Assembly: GCF_006542765.1 (NCBI RefSeq)
Contig: NZ_SKCD01000005.1
Location: 64,255 to 128,254, forward strand
Direction: 5' to 3'
Origin: Paenibacillus luteus
GTDB lineage: Bacteria > Bacillota > Bacilli > Paenibacillales > Paenibacillaceae
Length of the DNA: 64,000 nucleotides
In this document: positions 34,877-43,072 of the stretch, in pieces
How the letters are laid out: every line of letters starts with the position of its first letter
How positions within the stretch are numbered: position 1 is the stretch's first letter
Notes under the pieces: generated by a model
Database searches by the model: none
What the model saw: the letters and a program-made list of their open reading frames with translations, nothing else
What the model was told of the DNA's origin: nothing
Program-made: the position numbers and the translations under genes

Positions 34877-35695
34877 TTGATTCGTAAAGCGATTATTCCA
34901 GCCGCCGGCTACGGAATTCGCAATTTACCGATAACGAAAGCCATACCGAAGGAATTGTTTCCCATTGGGAACCGGCCAGCCATCGACTACGTCGTCAAAG
35001 AGGCTATTGATGCCGGTATAACTGATATTCTCATTATTCTGTCCCGCAACAAAACTGAAATCATGAACTATTTTGACCGCTCGGTTGAACTTGAATCCCA
35101 TTTGTATGCCACGAATAAGGATAGCTTGCTGCACAAAATACTGCCTTCTGAAGCGAATATCCAATACATTCGCCAATATGATGCGCTTGGTCTCGGGCAT
35201 GCCGTGCTGCATGGCCAATCATTTGCCGCAGGCGAGCCGTTTGCTGTCCTCCTGCCCGATCAGCTTAGCCTGAACCGAACCTCCCTGCTCAATCCTTTGA
35301 TTCAAAATTATGAAAAGTACAAAACCAATATTATCGGCCTGCAAACGGTAGCCCCCGAGCTGCTCTCCCAATATGGCGTCGCTTCGGCTAAGCAGCTGTA
35401 CAGCCGTGTCTATGAAGTCGATTCGATCGTGGAAAAACCAGCTCATCACCCTCCATCGCAGCTTGCCGTCATGGGAAGGTACATTTTGGAACCCGGCATC
35501 TTCGAGCTGCTGAGGAAGACTCGCCCTGGCATTGGCGGAGAAATTCAATTGACGGATGCCTTGAATCAAATGGGACAAACGCGCAAATCAATCGGGTACG
35601 TCTACAAAGAGCGCTGGTATGATACCAGCATCGAACATGATTACCTAAAAATTCAGCAGCGCGTGTATCAAATGAATAAATACAACAAGCTATAG
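34877..35695 (+). CDS. GalU-like UTP-glucose-1-phosphate uridylyltransferase homologue
   Basis: 272 residues from TTG at 34877, chosen for GAGGTG at 6-7 nt; the frame to 34718 has an unlikely N-terminus. The core motif PAAGYGIRNLPITKAIPKELFPI departs from the GalU standard (usually PAAGYGTRFLPATKA and MLP), while DALGLGHAV, PVLLPDQ-like LLPDQ, EKPAHHPPS and GRYILEPGIFE are normal. It may therefore be a divergent paralogue with altered substrate range, supplying UDP-glucose for the UDP-sugar dehydrogenase and glycan. It converges with the operon at 35745..37831 at a shared terminator. Confidence 0.8.
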   Translation: MIRKAIIPAAGYGIRNLPITKAIPKELFPIGNRPAIDYVVKEAIDAGITDILIILSRNKTEIMNYFDRSVELESHLYATNKDSLLHKILPSEANIQYIRQYDALGLGHAVLHGQSFAAGEPFAVLLPDQLSLNRTSLLNPLIQNYEKYKTNIIGLQTVAPELLSQYGVASAKQLYSRVYEVDSIVEKPAHHPPSQLAVMGRYILEPGIFELLRKTRPGIGGEIQLTDALNQMGQTRKSIGYVYKERWYDTSIEHDYLKIQQRVYQMNKYNKL

Positions 35696-35697
35696 AA

Positions 35698-35738
35698 AGC
35701 TCAAATAAGGATGGCCGCAGCCATCCTTATTTGAGCTT
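35698..35738. terminator. bidirectional terminator between galU-like and GT2 genes
   Basis: An 18-bp perfect stem, AGCTCAAATAAGGATGGC and its complement, with a 4-nt loop. It serves both convergent transcripts. Confidence 0.9.
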
Positions 35739-35744
35739 CTCTGC

Positions 35745-36512
35745 TTACTTCACCAGATTCCGGTACTTGACCGTTTGTGCAACTTTTTTGGCCCGAAGCA
35801 GCTTAATCGTCCGCTTCGTCACCTTCCAGGTATGCGTGCTCTGGTTGACTCTTCTCAGGGCCGCAAAATGGTAGGGACCCATCGACTCTATGCGAAAGCC
35901 TTTCCGCAGGCTGTCCCTTTGAAATCGCATATCCGTTCCTTTTTTCAAGTTTTTAAAGGCGACTGCCGGATACATTGCTTTTTTAAACAGCATGGTCGCG
36001 CCAGCAACCCGTCCTTTTCCTGGCATCGTTGCCAACATCAGCTTCGCAGAATGATTAAAATACATATAGAACCTCGATTTTCCGATCAGGTCTGCTTTTG
36101 ATTTCTCAAACTTATTCATCGCTTCCGATAAATATTGTCTCGCGTAATAATCATCATCATCAAATTTAGCGATGATTTCATAACGAGACCTCTTGATGCC
36201 AAAATTCAGGCATTTGCCCAGCGACCACTTGGCAGGCAGCTTGTAGACTGACACCTGACCAAGGCTGCCAGCTTCTTGCTTGTAGCGCTCTACGCTCATG
36301 CTTTTATGATTTAGCAGTACGATAATTTCTTTTACCTTCCACTGCTGCCGATTATAGTTAGCGAACAGATTTTTGATAAACTGCGGACGATTGGTCGCGG
36401 TAATGACAGTCACGCCCACAAGCGCCTTAACCGGCCCGGCCGTTTCTTCTTTGGTTACATCAACCTCTTCTATACCAGATGAGAGGTTTCTTATTTTTCC
36501 CGCTCGCTTCAC
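35745..36512 (-). CDS. GT2-like glycosyltransferase
   Basis: 255 residues. A short, probably flexible N-terminus precedes a GT-A domain: VGVTVITATNRPQFIKNLF, KEIIVLLNHKS, SLGKCLNFGIKRSRYEIIAKFDDDDYY (DDDD metal site). The C-terminal 25 residues are basic (KRTIKLLRAKKVAQTVKYR). The GTG start overlaps the dehydrogenase stop by 4 bp, so the two are coupled: the dehydrogenase probably makes the donor this enzyme uses. Confidence 0.82.
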   Translation of the reverse strand: MKRAGKIRNLSSGIEEVDVTKEETAGPVKALVGVTVITATNRPQFIKNLFANYNRQQWKVKEIIVLLNHKSMSVERYKQEAGSLGQVSVYKLPAKWSLGKCLNFGIKRSRYEIIAKFDDDDYYARQYLSEAMNKFEKSKADLIGKSRFYMYFNHSAKLMLATMPGKGRVAGATMLFKKAMYPAVAFKNLKKGTDMRFQRDSLRKGFRIESMGPYHFAALRRVNQSTHTWKVTKRTIKLLRAKKVAQTVKYRNLVK

Positions 36513-37831
36513 TTTCCACCTCCCCCTAGCATGATAATTTTGGTTTTGTCTTTGGTTGCTCTGGTCGCATGACGCGTATCGTAAATGAGGGAGGCGTGCT
36601 CCAGCACCAATGACAGAGGCAGGCTGGAATGATTAGTCGCAATGACGAAGCAGTCAGATGCCTTAAGCGTCGCTTCGTTCAATTCGGTACTTGTAAGTTG
36701 CTGCTCTCCCACGTGAAGCGACGGGACATAAGGGTCATGGTAGGTCACAGCAGCGCCTTCGAGCTGAAGCAAATGAAGGAGTTCAATCGAAGCCGATTCC
36801 CTGCAATCGGCGATATCCGGCTTATACGCTGCACCGTATACGAATATTTTGACATCCGAAAGCGGCTTCGGCGCAAAATGAAGCTTTAGCTGCTGTACGA
36901 TATAGATGGGCATTCGATGATTGATTGCATTAGATAATCTTATAAAATCGGATTGCATGCCCAATTGATTTATTTTCCATTCCAAGTAGGCTGGGTCCAC
37001 GGGGATACAGTGTCCACCGATGCCAGGTCCCGGATAAAAAGCTTTATAGCCAAAAGGCTTGGTGCTTGCTGCCTCAATAATTTCCCAGACGTTCAGCTCC
37101 AAAACATCGCAGATCATCGCCATTTCATAAATAAAAGAAATATTAATAAGCCGATAAGCATTCTCCAGTATTTTGGTCATTTCCGCCGTTTCGGTTGAAG
37201 AGACGGGATGCACCGCAGCAAACAACTGCTTGTATAACTCTTCAACGCGCTGCAAGCATCTCACAGTGACCCCGCTAACCACCTTTGGAATATCCTGCAC
37301 CGAATAGCTCTCATTGCCAGGATCTACCCGCTCCGGCGAGTAAGCGAGATGGAAGCTCTCTCCAACAACTAAGCCGGACTGGAGCAGCAGCGGCAGCAAA
37401 ACCTCCTTGGTTGTGCCCGGGTACGTGGAGCTCTCCAGAATAACAAGCTGCTCCTCCATCAATCTTGTGCTTATTTCGGCAGCCGCTTGCGTCAAGCAGC
37501 TCAAGTCAGGCGTACCCGATGCGGTCAACGGCGTCGGAACACAAATAACGATAGCTTCCGCCGCTGGCAGCATGCTGTAATCTGCAGATGGGGCAAAGCT
37601 CTGTTTTTCTAGAGCCAATTGCACAGCCTCGTCATTAATATCGGAGATATAGCTTTTCCCCTGTTTCAGCCTTTCTATTTTTTGGACATTCACATCAATC
37701 CCTATCACTCGAAAACCTCGTTCCACAAAAAGCAAGGCTAATGGAAGGCCGACATAGCCCAGTCCTACAACAGCTACCGTTCTCTGCTTGCTTCGTTTGC
37801 TTATCTTATTGCTGCTGCCTGTTTCGTTCAT
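36509..37831 (-). CDS. UDP-sugar 6-dehydrogenase (UDP-HexNAc dehydrogenase type)
   Basis: 440 residues. An N-terminal Rossmann domain (VAVVGLGYVGLPLALLF), ICVPTPL, LESSTYPGTT, SPERVDPGN and catalytic Cys275 in GGHCIPVDP, followed by GAAYKPDIADCRESAS. The SPERVDPGN and STYPGTT motifs fit the WbpA/WecC group acting on UDP-N-acetylhexosamines rather than UDP-glucose. It oxidises C6 to a uronic acid with two NAD. A full-match sigma-K promoter lies upstream, and a GT2 gene is coupled downstream. Confidence 0.88.
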   Translation of the reverse strand: MNETGSSNKISKRSKQRTVAVVGLGYVGLPLALLFVERGFRVIGIDVNVQKIERLKQGKSYISDINDEAVQLALEKQSFAPSADYSMLPAAEAIVICVPTPLTASGTPDLSCLTQAAAEISTRLMEEQLVILESSTYPGTTKEVLLPLLLQSGLVVGESFHLAYSPERVDPGNESYSVQDIPKVVSGVTVRCLQRVEELYKQLFAAVHPVSSTETAEMTKILENAYRLINISFIYEMAMICDVLELNVWEIIEAASTKPFGYKAFYPGPGIGGHCIPVDPAYLEWKINQLGMQSDFIRLSNAINHRMPIYIVQQLKLHFAPKPLSDVKIFVYGAAYKPDIADCRESASIELLHLLQLEGAAVTYHDPYVPSLHVGEQQLTSTELNEATLKASDCFVIATNHSSLPLSLVLEHASLIYDTRHATRATKDKTKIIMLGGGGK

Positions 37832-37876
37832 ATGATAATCTCTCGCCTTCTCTCTAGTAAAATGGATTCTTTCCGA

Positions 37877-37903
37877 TAGTATATGAGAGATTCTACTAAT
37901 CGT
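37877..37903 (-). promoter_or_regulatory. sigma-K promoter of the UDP-sugar dehydrogenase operon
   Basis: Minus strand AC (37903-37902), 16 nt, CATATACTA (37885-37877) matches the sigma-K pattern at every fixed position, 45 nt upstream of the ATG. Confidence 0.78.
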
Positions 37904-37994
37904 TTGGACCCTTTACTAGAAAATATCAGGAAGGGATCACTGCCCAATTTGCCACTCCCCTAGCATTCGCCTTATTCCCAGAGCTATCTCCTGC

Positions 37995-38003
37995 ATAGGA
38001 TAA
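37995..38003 (+). promoter_or_regulatory. possible sigma-K -10 of the 38.0 kb transferase
   Basis: CATAGGATA fits CATAnnnTA fully and lies 43 nt before the ATG, but no AC is found 16-17 nt upstream, so the -35 half is missing. Confidence 0.45.
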
Positions 38004-38046
38004 TGGTGATCTGACTGAAAGCAAATGATTCGAAAGTGGTGAGTAG

Positions 38047-39123
38047 ATGGCCAGAAAATACCGCAGATCCCGCAGCCGTTTCGATGTCATTATGATGTCT
38101 GATTTCCGCTTGCCCGGAGGCACAACCTCATCCAATATCGAAGAAATGAAAGCTCAAAAAAGGGCAGGCCTCACGACGGGCTTATACCAAATGTCTGGAC
38201 ATCCAAATAGCAAAGCCAAGCGGTTAAATCCTAAAATCAGGCGTATGATTGACGGTACCCGCATCCGATTGCTGCGTCCGGCAGCCAGAGCCTCCTGCAA
38301 AACGCTGATTATCCGGCATCCCCGCATCCTTCATGTACGGCGACGGCTAAAACCAAGGATCAGCGCACAGAAAATTCATATCATAATCAATCAGACGCCA
38401 AAAAAAGATTACGGCGGCAACGGCCAAACCGTCTACCGAATCGGCCGCTGCCAGCGCAGAGTCAAGCAGTATTTCGGGAAAACCGGCATCTGGCACCCCA
38501 TCGGACCACAAGTAAGAAAGACGCTTCAGCAGTATCATGCGCGGGAGCTGAGAAGCATTCGCTTGGCTGCCGAGGATTGGGTAAACATTATCAATACCAG
38601 AGAATGGAAAAGAAAAAGGCGTCCCGCCAAAAACGGTGTCATCCGCATCGGTCGACATTCCAGAGACGCTTATGTAAAATGGCCTTCCAATCGAACTGAC
38701 TTGTTAGCGATCTACCCGTCCTCCTCAAAGTATGAGATCCATGTTCTCGGAGGTGCCCGCACGCCAAGAAAGATACTCGGAAAGCTTCCTAACAACTGGC
38801 ATGTACTGCCCTTTGGCGCCCGTGCTCCAAAATCCTTTTTGGAAAAGCTTGATGTTTTCGTCTACTATACGCATCCGGATTGCGTCGAAGCATTTGGCAG
38901 AGTCATTTTCGAAGCGATGGCCGCTCAAGTGCCAGTCATTCTCCCCCCGAGCTACAAGGAGCTGTTTGGTGAAGCTGCCATCTATGCAAGACCGGCCGAA
39001 GTACAGGGGAAAATCGACGCTTTAATGGCCGATTCTAATTATTATGAGAAGCAAATCGAACGGGCTACTCGCTACGTGGAAACTCATTTTGGTTATACGA
39101 AGCACAGAGCAAGGTTAAAATAA
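38047..39123 (+). CDS. GT4-like glycosyltransferase with short basic N-terminus
   Basis: 358 residues. MARKYRRSRSRF at the start is basic, followed by DVIMMSDFRLPGGTTSSNIEEM, typical of GT4 acceptor halves, although the middle is rich in Arg/Lys and diverged. The donor half is clear: VIRIGRHSRDAYVKWP, EIHVLGGA, and DCVEAFGRVIFEAMAAQVPVIL with the catalytic Glu motif. Residue 100-190 region (KKDYGGNGQTVY, RIGRCQRRVKQYF) is unusual. Single gene between two terminators, transcribed on the plus strand against its neighbours. Confidence 0.82.
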   Translation: MARKYRRSRSRFDVIMMSDFRLPGGTTSSNIEEMKAQKRAGLTTGLYQMSGHPNSKAKRLNPKIRRMIDGTRIRLLRPAARASCKTLIIRHPRILHVRRRLKPRISAQKIHIIINQTPKKDYGGNGQTVYRIGRCQRRVKQYFGKTGIWHPIGPQVRKTLQQYHARELRSIRLAAEDWVNIINTREWKRKRRPAKNGVIRIGRHSRDAYVKWPSNRTDLLAIYPSSSKYEIHVLGGARTPRKILGKLPNNWHVLPFGARAPKSFLEKLDVFVYYTHPDCVEAFGRVIFEAMAAQVPVILPPSYKELFGEAAIYARPAEVQGKIDALMADSNYYEKQIERATRYVETHFGYTKHRARLK

Positions 39124-39127
39124 ACAC

Positions 39128-39160
39128 AAAAATGCACCTGCTCGGGCAAGGTGCATTTTT
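39128..39160. terminator. bidirectional terminator
   Basis: AAAAATGCACCT and AGGTGCATTTTT form a 12-bp stem with a 9-nt loop between two convergent transferase genes. Confidence 0.9.
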
Positions 39161-39178
39161 GTATGCTTGCTAATTATG

Positions 39179-40330
39179 TTACAGATAAGAGCGGCTTCGT
39201 TTTTTGCGAGTAGAACTTAATTTTTTCCGGCCTATTCTTCTTTTTTTCGCGCGCATGCCCCGACTTGATTTTGAAGCTATCTTTTTGTCAGGTTCGAGAG
39301 AATATCGCTCTTGCTCAACCAGCTCATTGGCATGGAAAAAGATATTCGATAGCCCGAACGGAGAATCAATTTCAGGATTGTCAAAATAATGGAGACGAAA
39401 CATTTTCTTTGCTTGGTCTGTGATGACTTCTCCACTAGTGTATCTTCCATAGCTCCATGGTGTATGGTCAAGTCCACCACTACCAATATTCACCACTGCT
39501 TTACTGTATTCATAGAATAGATCGCTATATATTTGACCTTTATCTGAATCAATCCAGGTGGCTGCAAGCTCGAAACCATGAGCGAAATGGAGAGACCGTA
39601 ACGGACGATCATCAATAAAGTAAGCTTGATTTGGACCTTGCCGAATATTCCACCGCTCCATCAGATTGCCGGGACCTACAGCATAACCGGGATGACGCAA
39701 AGCATAGACATCTTCAAAGAGCGAATGGGCCAGATCTAGCCACGGCTGATCGGCATAGCTGGTTTGGTTAGCATCCAGATAGCAACCTCGTTCGCTCAGC
39801 TTGCTCCATGCAGCTATATAACGTTCTGCAACTGGATGTCTGCCAAAAGCGATCAGCCCGGGATGATAGCTGCCGCTCTTCCGAATGCCGGCCAAATCAT
39901 CCATATTGAGTGCCTCAGGATCAATGACATGCCCTGTCAAAACGATAGGATGAGCCTGTGCAGCAGCGATTAGCTCGTCAAGCGGTGACAAAACCATCGT
40001 TTCCGCATCCATATAAACAATCAGATTCTCAGCTTTATAATTGTTATACATATATTGCACTAACAGTGCCCTGCAGGCACGTAAAGCTTCTTGAAGCTTA
40101 TATTGAAAAAAAACTTTATGCATATGAGAAATAACGCCAGTATCGCGCATTAAAACAACTTCATCGAAATAAGGGCAATGGCTCGCAGCACTAGGCATGT
40201 CTTGTTCCATAATCCCGCATACAACTTTGCTGCCAGGCATATTCCTCTTGATAGATTCAGCCAATCTCATTGCTCTCGGCAAATGACTGGCGCTTGAAAC
40301 TGTTCCGACAACCATGCGGCTTCTCACCAT
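39179..40330 (-). CDS. putative GT-A glycosyltransferase with basic C-terminal tail
   Basis: 383 residues. The N-terminal part (VVGTVSSASHLPRAMRLAESIKRNMP, LLVQYMYNN, NLIVYMDAETMVLSPLDEL) looks like a GT8-like or related retaining enzyme, with DAE as possible metal site; HPGLIAFGRHPVAERYI and TSYADQPWLDL support it. The last 30 residues are almost all Lys/Arg/Ser (RAKKRRIGRKKLSSTRKKRS), like the tail at 17019..18146. The ATG overlaps the stop of a 12-codon frame (40330 region, start MNGNRLLYTD) preceded by GGAGAGGAG, so translation may be coupled to a leader peptide. A sigma-K-like -10 lies further upstream. Confidence 0.72.
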   Translation of the reverse strand: MVRSRMVVGTVSSASHLPRAMRLAESIKRNMPGSKVVCGIMEQDMPSAASHCPYFDEVVLMRDTGVISHMHKVFFQYKLQEALRACRALLVQYMYNNYKAENLIVYMDAETMVLSPLDELIAAAQAHPIVLTGHVIDPEALNMDDLAGIRKSGSYHPGLIAFGRHPVAERYIAAWSKLSERGCYLDANQTSYADQPWLDLAHSLFEDVYALRHPGYAVGPGNLMERWNIRQGPNQAYFIDDRPLRSLHFAHGFELAATWIDSDKGQIYSDLFYEYSKAVVNIGSGGLDHTPWSYGRYTSGEVITDQAKKMFRLHYFDNPEIDSPFGLSNIFFHANELVEQERYSLEPDKKIASKSSRGMRAKKRRIGRKKLSSTRKKRSRSYL

Positions 40331-40390
40331 CGATCAGTATATAGTAGTCGATTGCCATTCATAGCGGTTAGACCATCTCCTCTCCTGTCA

Positions 40391-40399
40391 TATACTATG
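40391..40399 (-). promoter_or_regulatory. possible sigma-K -10 of the 39-40 kb transferase
   Basis: CATAGTATA on the minus strand fits the -10 fully and is the same as in the gerE promoter. No AC at 16-17 nt. It lies about 60 nt upstream of the ATG and just upstream of the leader ribosome site. Confidence 0.5.
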
Positions 40400-40481
40400 A
40401 TTGCCTGGTTTCATAGGAAACCCTATTATCTGTCTATTTATATGTATCTATGCAATGTGAGATAGACCGTTAGTAGATAAA

Positions 40482-40512
40482 CGAGCCCAGGGACACATGA
40501 CCCCTGAGCTCG
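40482..40512 (-). terminator. terminator-like hairpin after the YhcN-type gene
   Basis: CGAGC-CAGGG pairs with CCCTG-GCTCG (40482-40512). It begins 24 bp after the stop on the minus strand; the U-run is poor (TTTATCTA). Confidence 0.55.
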
Positions 40513-40536
40513 GCTTCATAATAAGATGCTCTAATT

Positions 40537-41262
40537 TCAATCATAAATCATTCTTGTATCCTTAATGCTTCTGCCCTCCATGTTATCTTCGCCCGATTGG
40601 GCAGGGAAGATACGTTCGGTCATTGCATTGAACTCTGCGATAAAACCTTGAATCGGATGCCCAAGCTTTACATCATTCATATAGGCATTCATTCGTCCGA
40701 CAAAGTCAGGATTCGCGGAAACATAAACATGCTCGACTCCTGGCTTTAAACGACGCACCTCATTTGCAATTTCATCCTTCATTTCACTTGTAAGCATGTG
40801 CTGTCCCGTCGATAAACTGCTCATTCGCCTACTGGTTGCAGTACCTTCCTTGCCCATATAACCGCTGTTGGTCCTGCTCATCATTCGGGCGTCGAGCTTA
40901 GGCTCATCCTCATCCAAAGAAACAGCAACATAAGCATTATGGTCCGTCAGCATGACATAGGATGACTTTACTGAATGCAAATCCGTAATTTGCTTGGCAA
41001 TGCTCTCGCTCATTTCCATCCGGTAATTTTTGTGCGAGCCAATGACATTATTATTGTTCAATCGACGACCATTAATCCGGTTCTGCTCGTTCATTTGATC
41101 ATCCGCAAATCGTTTATCTTTTAATAAATTGCCATTCGCGTCATATCGTATACTGTTTGAACGGATGTCTTTATTCCCAAGCTCCCCGTGATTTTCCATG
41201 CAGCCTGCCAGCAACGTGCTTAGCAAAATACCAGCAGACAAAGCTGCGATCTGTTTGCGCAT
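40537..41262 (-). CDS. YhcN/YlaJ-family sporulation lipoprotein
   Basis: 241 residues. A lipoprotein signal with lipobox LLAGC (Cys21), an Asn-rich spacer and the YhcN/YlaJ domain: MSESIAKQITDLHSVKSSYVMLTDHNAYVAVSL followed by MKDEIANEVRRLKPGVEHVYVSANPDFVGRM. Members are found in the spore membrane of Bacillus and affect germination or the inner spore coat, though their activity is not known. GGAGG lies 8 nt before the ATG. The gene is single and is placed between the transferases and the fabH gene. Confidence 0.87.
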   Translation of the reverse strand: MRKQIAALSAGILLSTLLAGCMENHGELGNKDIRSNSIRYDANGNLLKDKRFADDQMNEQNRINGRRLNNNNVIGSHKNYRMEMSESIAKQITDLHSVKSSYVMLTDHNAYVAVSLDEDEPKLDARMMSRTNSGYMGKEGTATSRRMSSLSTGQHMLTSEMKDEIANEVRRLKPGVEHVYVSANPDFVGRMNAYMNDVKLGHPIQGFIAEFNAMTERIFPAQSGEDNMEGRSIKDTRMIYD

Positions 41263-41345
41263 TTAGCTACCCTCCAACCTTATCTTATCGTAGGCTTCGG
41301 ACCCTTACTTAGCGTTTGCGTTTTGGCGGTCTGCTATTCATCGGA

Positions 41346-41405
41346 TTGACAAAGACAGTGGTTTGAAGTAAATTGGTATCAGATACTAGTACTTGGTACT
41401 AATTA
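41346..41405 (+). promoter_or_regulatory. sigma-A promoter with FapR-like operator upstream of fabH
   Basis: TTGACA (41346-41351), 17 nt, TAAATT (41369-41374). Just downstream, 41383-41405 contains the inverted repeat AGTAC-TTG-GTACT within TACTAGTACTTGGTACTAAT, close to the FapR site of Bacillus (TTAGTACC-type repeat). FapR represses fatty-acid genes until malonyl-CoA rises. Confidence 0.7.
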
Positions 41406-41424
41406 TGAGAGGAAGTGTGCTGCG

Positions 41425-42447
41425 ATGAACGAAAAAAGGATAAGCACAATGCAATCCAATGCTGTTATCACTGCAATTGGCACGTATGTTCCCGAGCGTA
41501 TATTATCCAATTCGGATTTGGAGGAGCTGGTGGATACCAACGATGAATGGATCGTGCAGCGAACAGGAATCAAGGAACGCCACATCGCATTGAATGAGCA
41601 GTTCACCAGCGACCTCTGCTTCGCAGCCGTTCAGAATATGATCGATCGTTACGAGGTAACTGTAGCGGATGTCGATTACATTATTGTGGCTACTTCGACG
41701 CCTGATTCGGTATTTCCGAGCGTAGCTTCGCAGGTGCAGGCTCACTTCGGCATTCTGAGTACTGGCGCAGCAGACATTCAGGCTGCTTGTGCCGGATTTG
41801 CCGCAGCTATACAGCTAGCGAATGGATTACTTCTATCGGGAGTCCATCGTAAAATATTGGTTATTGGTGCGGAAACCTTGTCCAAAATTACCGATTATAC
41901 GGACCGTACGACCTGCATTCTGTTTGGTGACGGCGCAGGCGCATTTCTGATGGAAGCCTCCTCTGAGGGGACAGGCGACATTGCTGCCGTATATTCCAAA
42001 ACTGATGGTTCTCGTGGTCATCTGCTTTATCGCAGCAGCTTAGCATCAGCAATAAGCGGACATCCTATCCAAATGAATGGACTTATCGTACAAAATGGCC
42101 GGGAAGTTTACCGGTGGGCCGTAAGCCACGTCGCCGAGGGCGTGCAGCAGTTGATGGAGAATAGCGGCTTGCTTCCCGAGCAAATCGACTGGTTTATCCC
42201 ACACAGCGCTAATATGCGCATCATTGAATCGCTCTGCGAGAGAACAGGATTCACTCTGGAGCAGACCTTATCGAGCATTCAGCAGTATGGCAACACCTCT
42301 GCTGCTTCCATTCCACTGGCCATTGACGAAGCAGTTAGAGCAGGCAGAGTTACGCCAGGACAGCTCTTGCTGCTTTACGGCTTCGGAGGCGGTCTGACTC
42401 AGGCTGGTGTCATCCTGCGCTGGTCTTTGCCTGCCAAGCGCCAATAA
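41425..42447 (+). CDS. fabH: 3-oxoacyl-ACP synthase III
   Basis: 340 residues, the usual length. Thiolase-fold enzyme that condenses acyl-CoA with malonyl-ACP to begin fatty acid chains; in Bacillota it prefers branched starters. Catalytic Cys122 (IQAACAGFA), His260 (IPHSANMR) and Asn290 (YGNTSAASIP) are all present, plus the N-terminal DTNDEWIVQRTGI. A FapR-like operator covers its promoter. It stands alone, without fabF or fabD, so it is likely an additional or separately placed FabH copy. Confidence 0.93.
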   Translation: MNEKRISTMQSNAVITAIGTYVPERILSNSDLEELVDTNDEWIVQRTGIKERHIALNEQFTSDLCFAAVQNMIDRYEVTVADVDYIIVATSTPDSVFPSVASQVQAHFGILSTGAADIQAACAGFAAAIQLANGLLLSGVHRKILVIGAETLSKITDYTDRTTCILFGDGAGAFLMEASSEGTGDIAAVYSKTDGSRGHLLYRSSLASAISGHPIQMNGLIVQNGREVYRWAVSHVAEGVQQLMENSGLLPEQIDWFIPHSANMRIIESLCERTGFTLEQTLSSIQQYGNTSAASIPLAIDEAVRAGRVTPGQLLLLYGFGGGLTQAGVILRWSLPAKRQ

Positions 42448-42519
42448 TCCCTATATCCAATCGTTTTTGCTCCGCTAGGAACCGATGTAAGACAAAGGGC
42501 TCTATGTTGTTTATTCATT

Positions 42520-42771
42520 TTAAGGTTTATTCTCATACGCAGACTGATGCCCATCTTCGAAGCCTTTGGCGAAGCCCGTATTATAGCCGTCATTAAAGGT
42601 TTGACCAAGCTCAGCCTGCTCGTTTTCTTTCTGAGTAAGACGCTTTCTGTGCATCGGTTTTCGGCGCAAAAGCGTCTTTTTTGCCGCAGCGCCTCTTCGG
42701 CCGATTCGCTTACGCGATCCTTTCGTTTGTTCCCCTGCACCGGTGGCGTTTTTTTTCCTATTGCTCAGCAG
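42520..42771 (-). CDS. small basic protein made of the shared GYxxG module
   Basis: 83 residues if started at CTG 42771; this gene has no ATG/GTG/TTG at the right place, but GGAGG lies exactly 8 nt before the CTG. The first 45 residues are Lys/Arg-rich (GSRKRIGRRGAAAKK, LLRRKPMHRKR), and the last 30 read NDGYNTGFAKGFEDGHQ, nearly the same as GYDQGYREGHSKGFEDAHQ in the GT6-like protein. It overlaps the upstream small gene by 14 bp, hence is the fourth gene of the operon. It consists of the module alone, with no enzyme, so it may be a structural or docking partner. Function unknown. Confidence 0.65.
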   Translation of the reverse strand: MLSNRKKNATGAGEQTKGSRKRIGRRGAAAKKTLLRRKPMHRKRLTQKENEQAELGQTFNDGYNTGFAKGFEDGHQSAYENKP

Positions 42772-43072
42772 CTGTATCGCCTCCTATGGGCTGGTTACTG
42801 TATATCATTAGCTTCGGCTGAAGCCAAGGGGGCGAAGGCTTGCCTTTGTATCTGACACGCCTGTGCCAATGAAGACTCGTCGACGCTTCAGCGATCGTTT
42901 CCTGCATGGCAGTAAGAGAACTTACGTTATCACGCAGCAGCCTCGCTCCTTCTGGAGAACAATCAACGACATCGGCAACACTCTCCAGAATGCGTGCCAG
43001 TGCCTGCTGGCTTCTTGCGAGTGAAGCTAATATGGCTATTTTAGCCTCTTTTTCCGTAATCCTGCTGTCCAT
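42758..43072 (-). CDS. small helical protein of the spore-associated operon (third gene)
   Basis: 104 residues. The first 70 form amphipathic helices (ITEKEAKIAILASLARSQQALARILESVADVVD, LLRDNVSSLTAMQETIAEA), the rest is basic and Pro-rich. No signal peptide and no named family that I know. Its ATG overlaps the stop of the previous gene (TAATG), and its own 3' end contains the ribosome site of the next. The pattern of repeated short helices is shared with the two upstream proteins, suggesting a helical bundle complex. Confidence 0.75.
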   Translation of the reverse strand: MDSRITEKEAKIAILASLARSQQALARILESVADVVDCSPEGARLLRDNVSSLTAMQETIAEASTSLHWHRRVRYKGKPSPPWLQPKLMIYSNQPIGGDTAAEQ

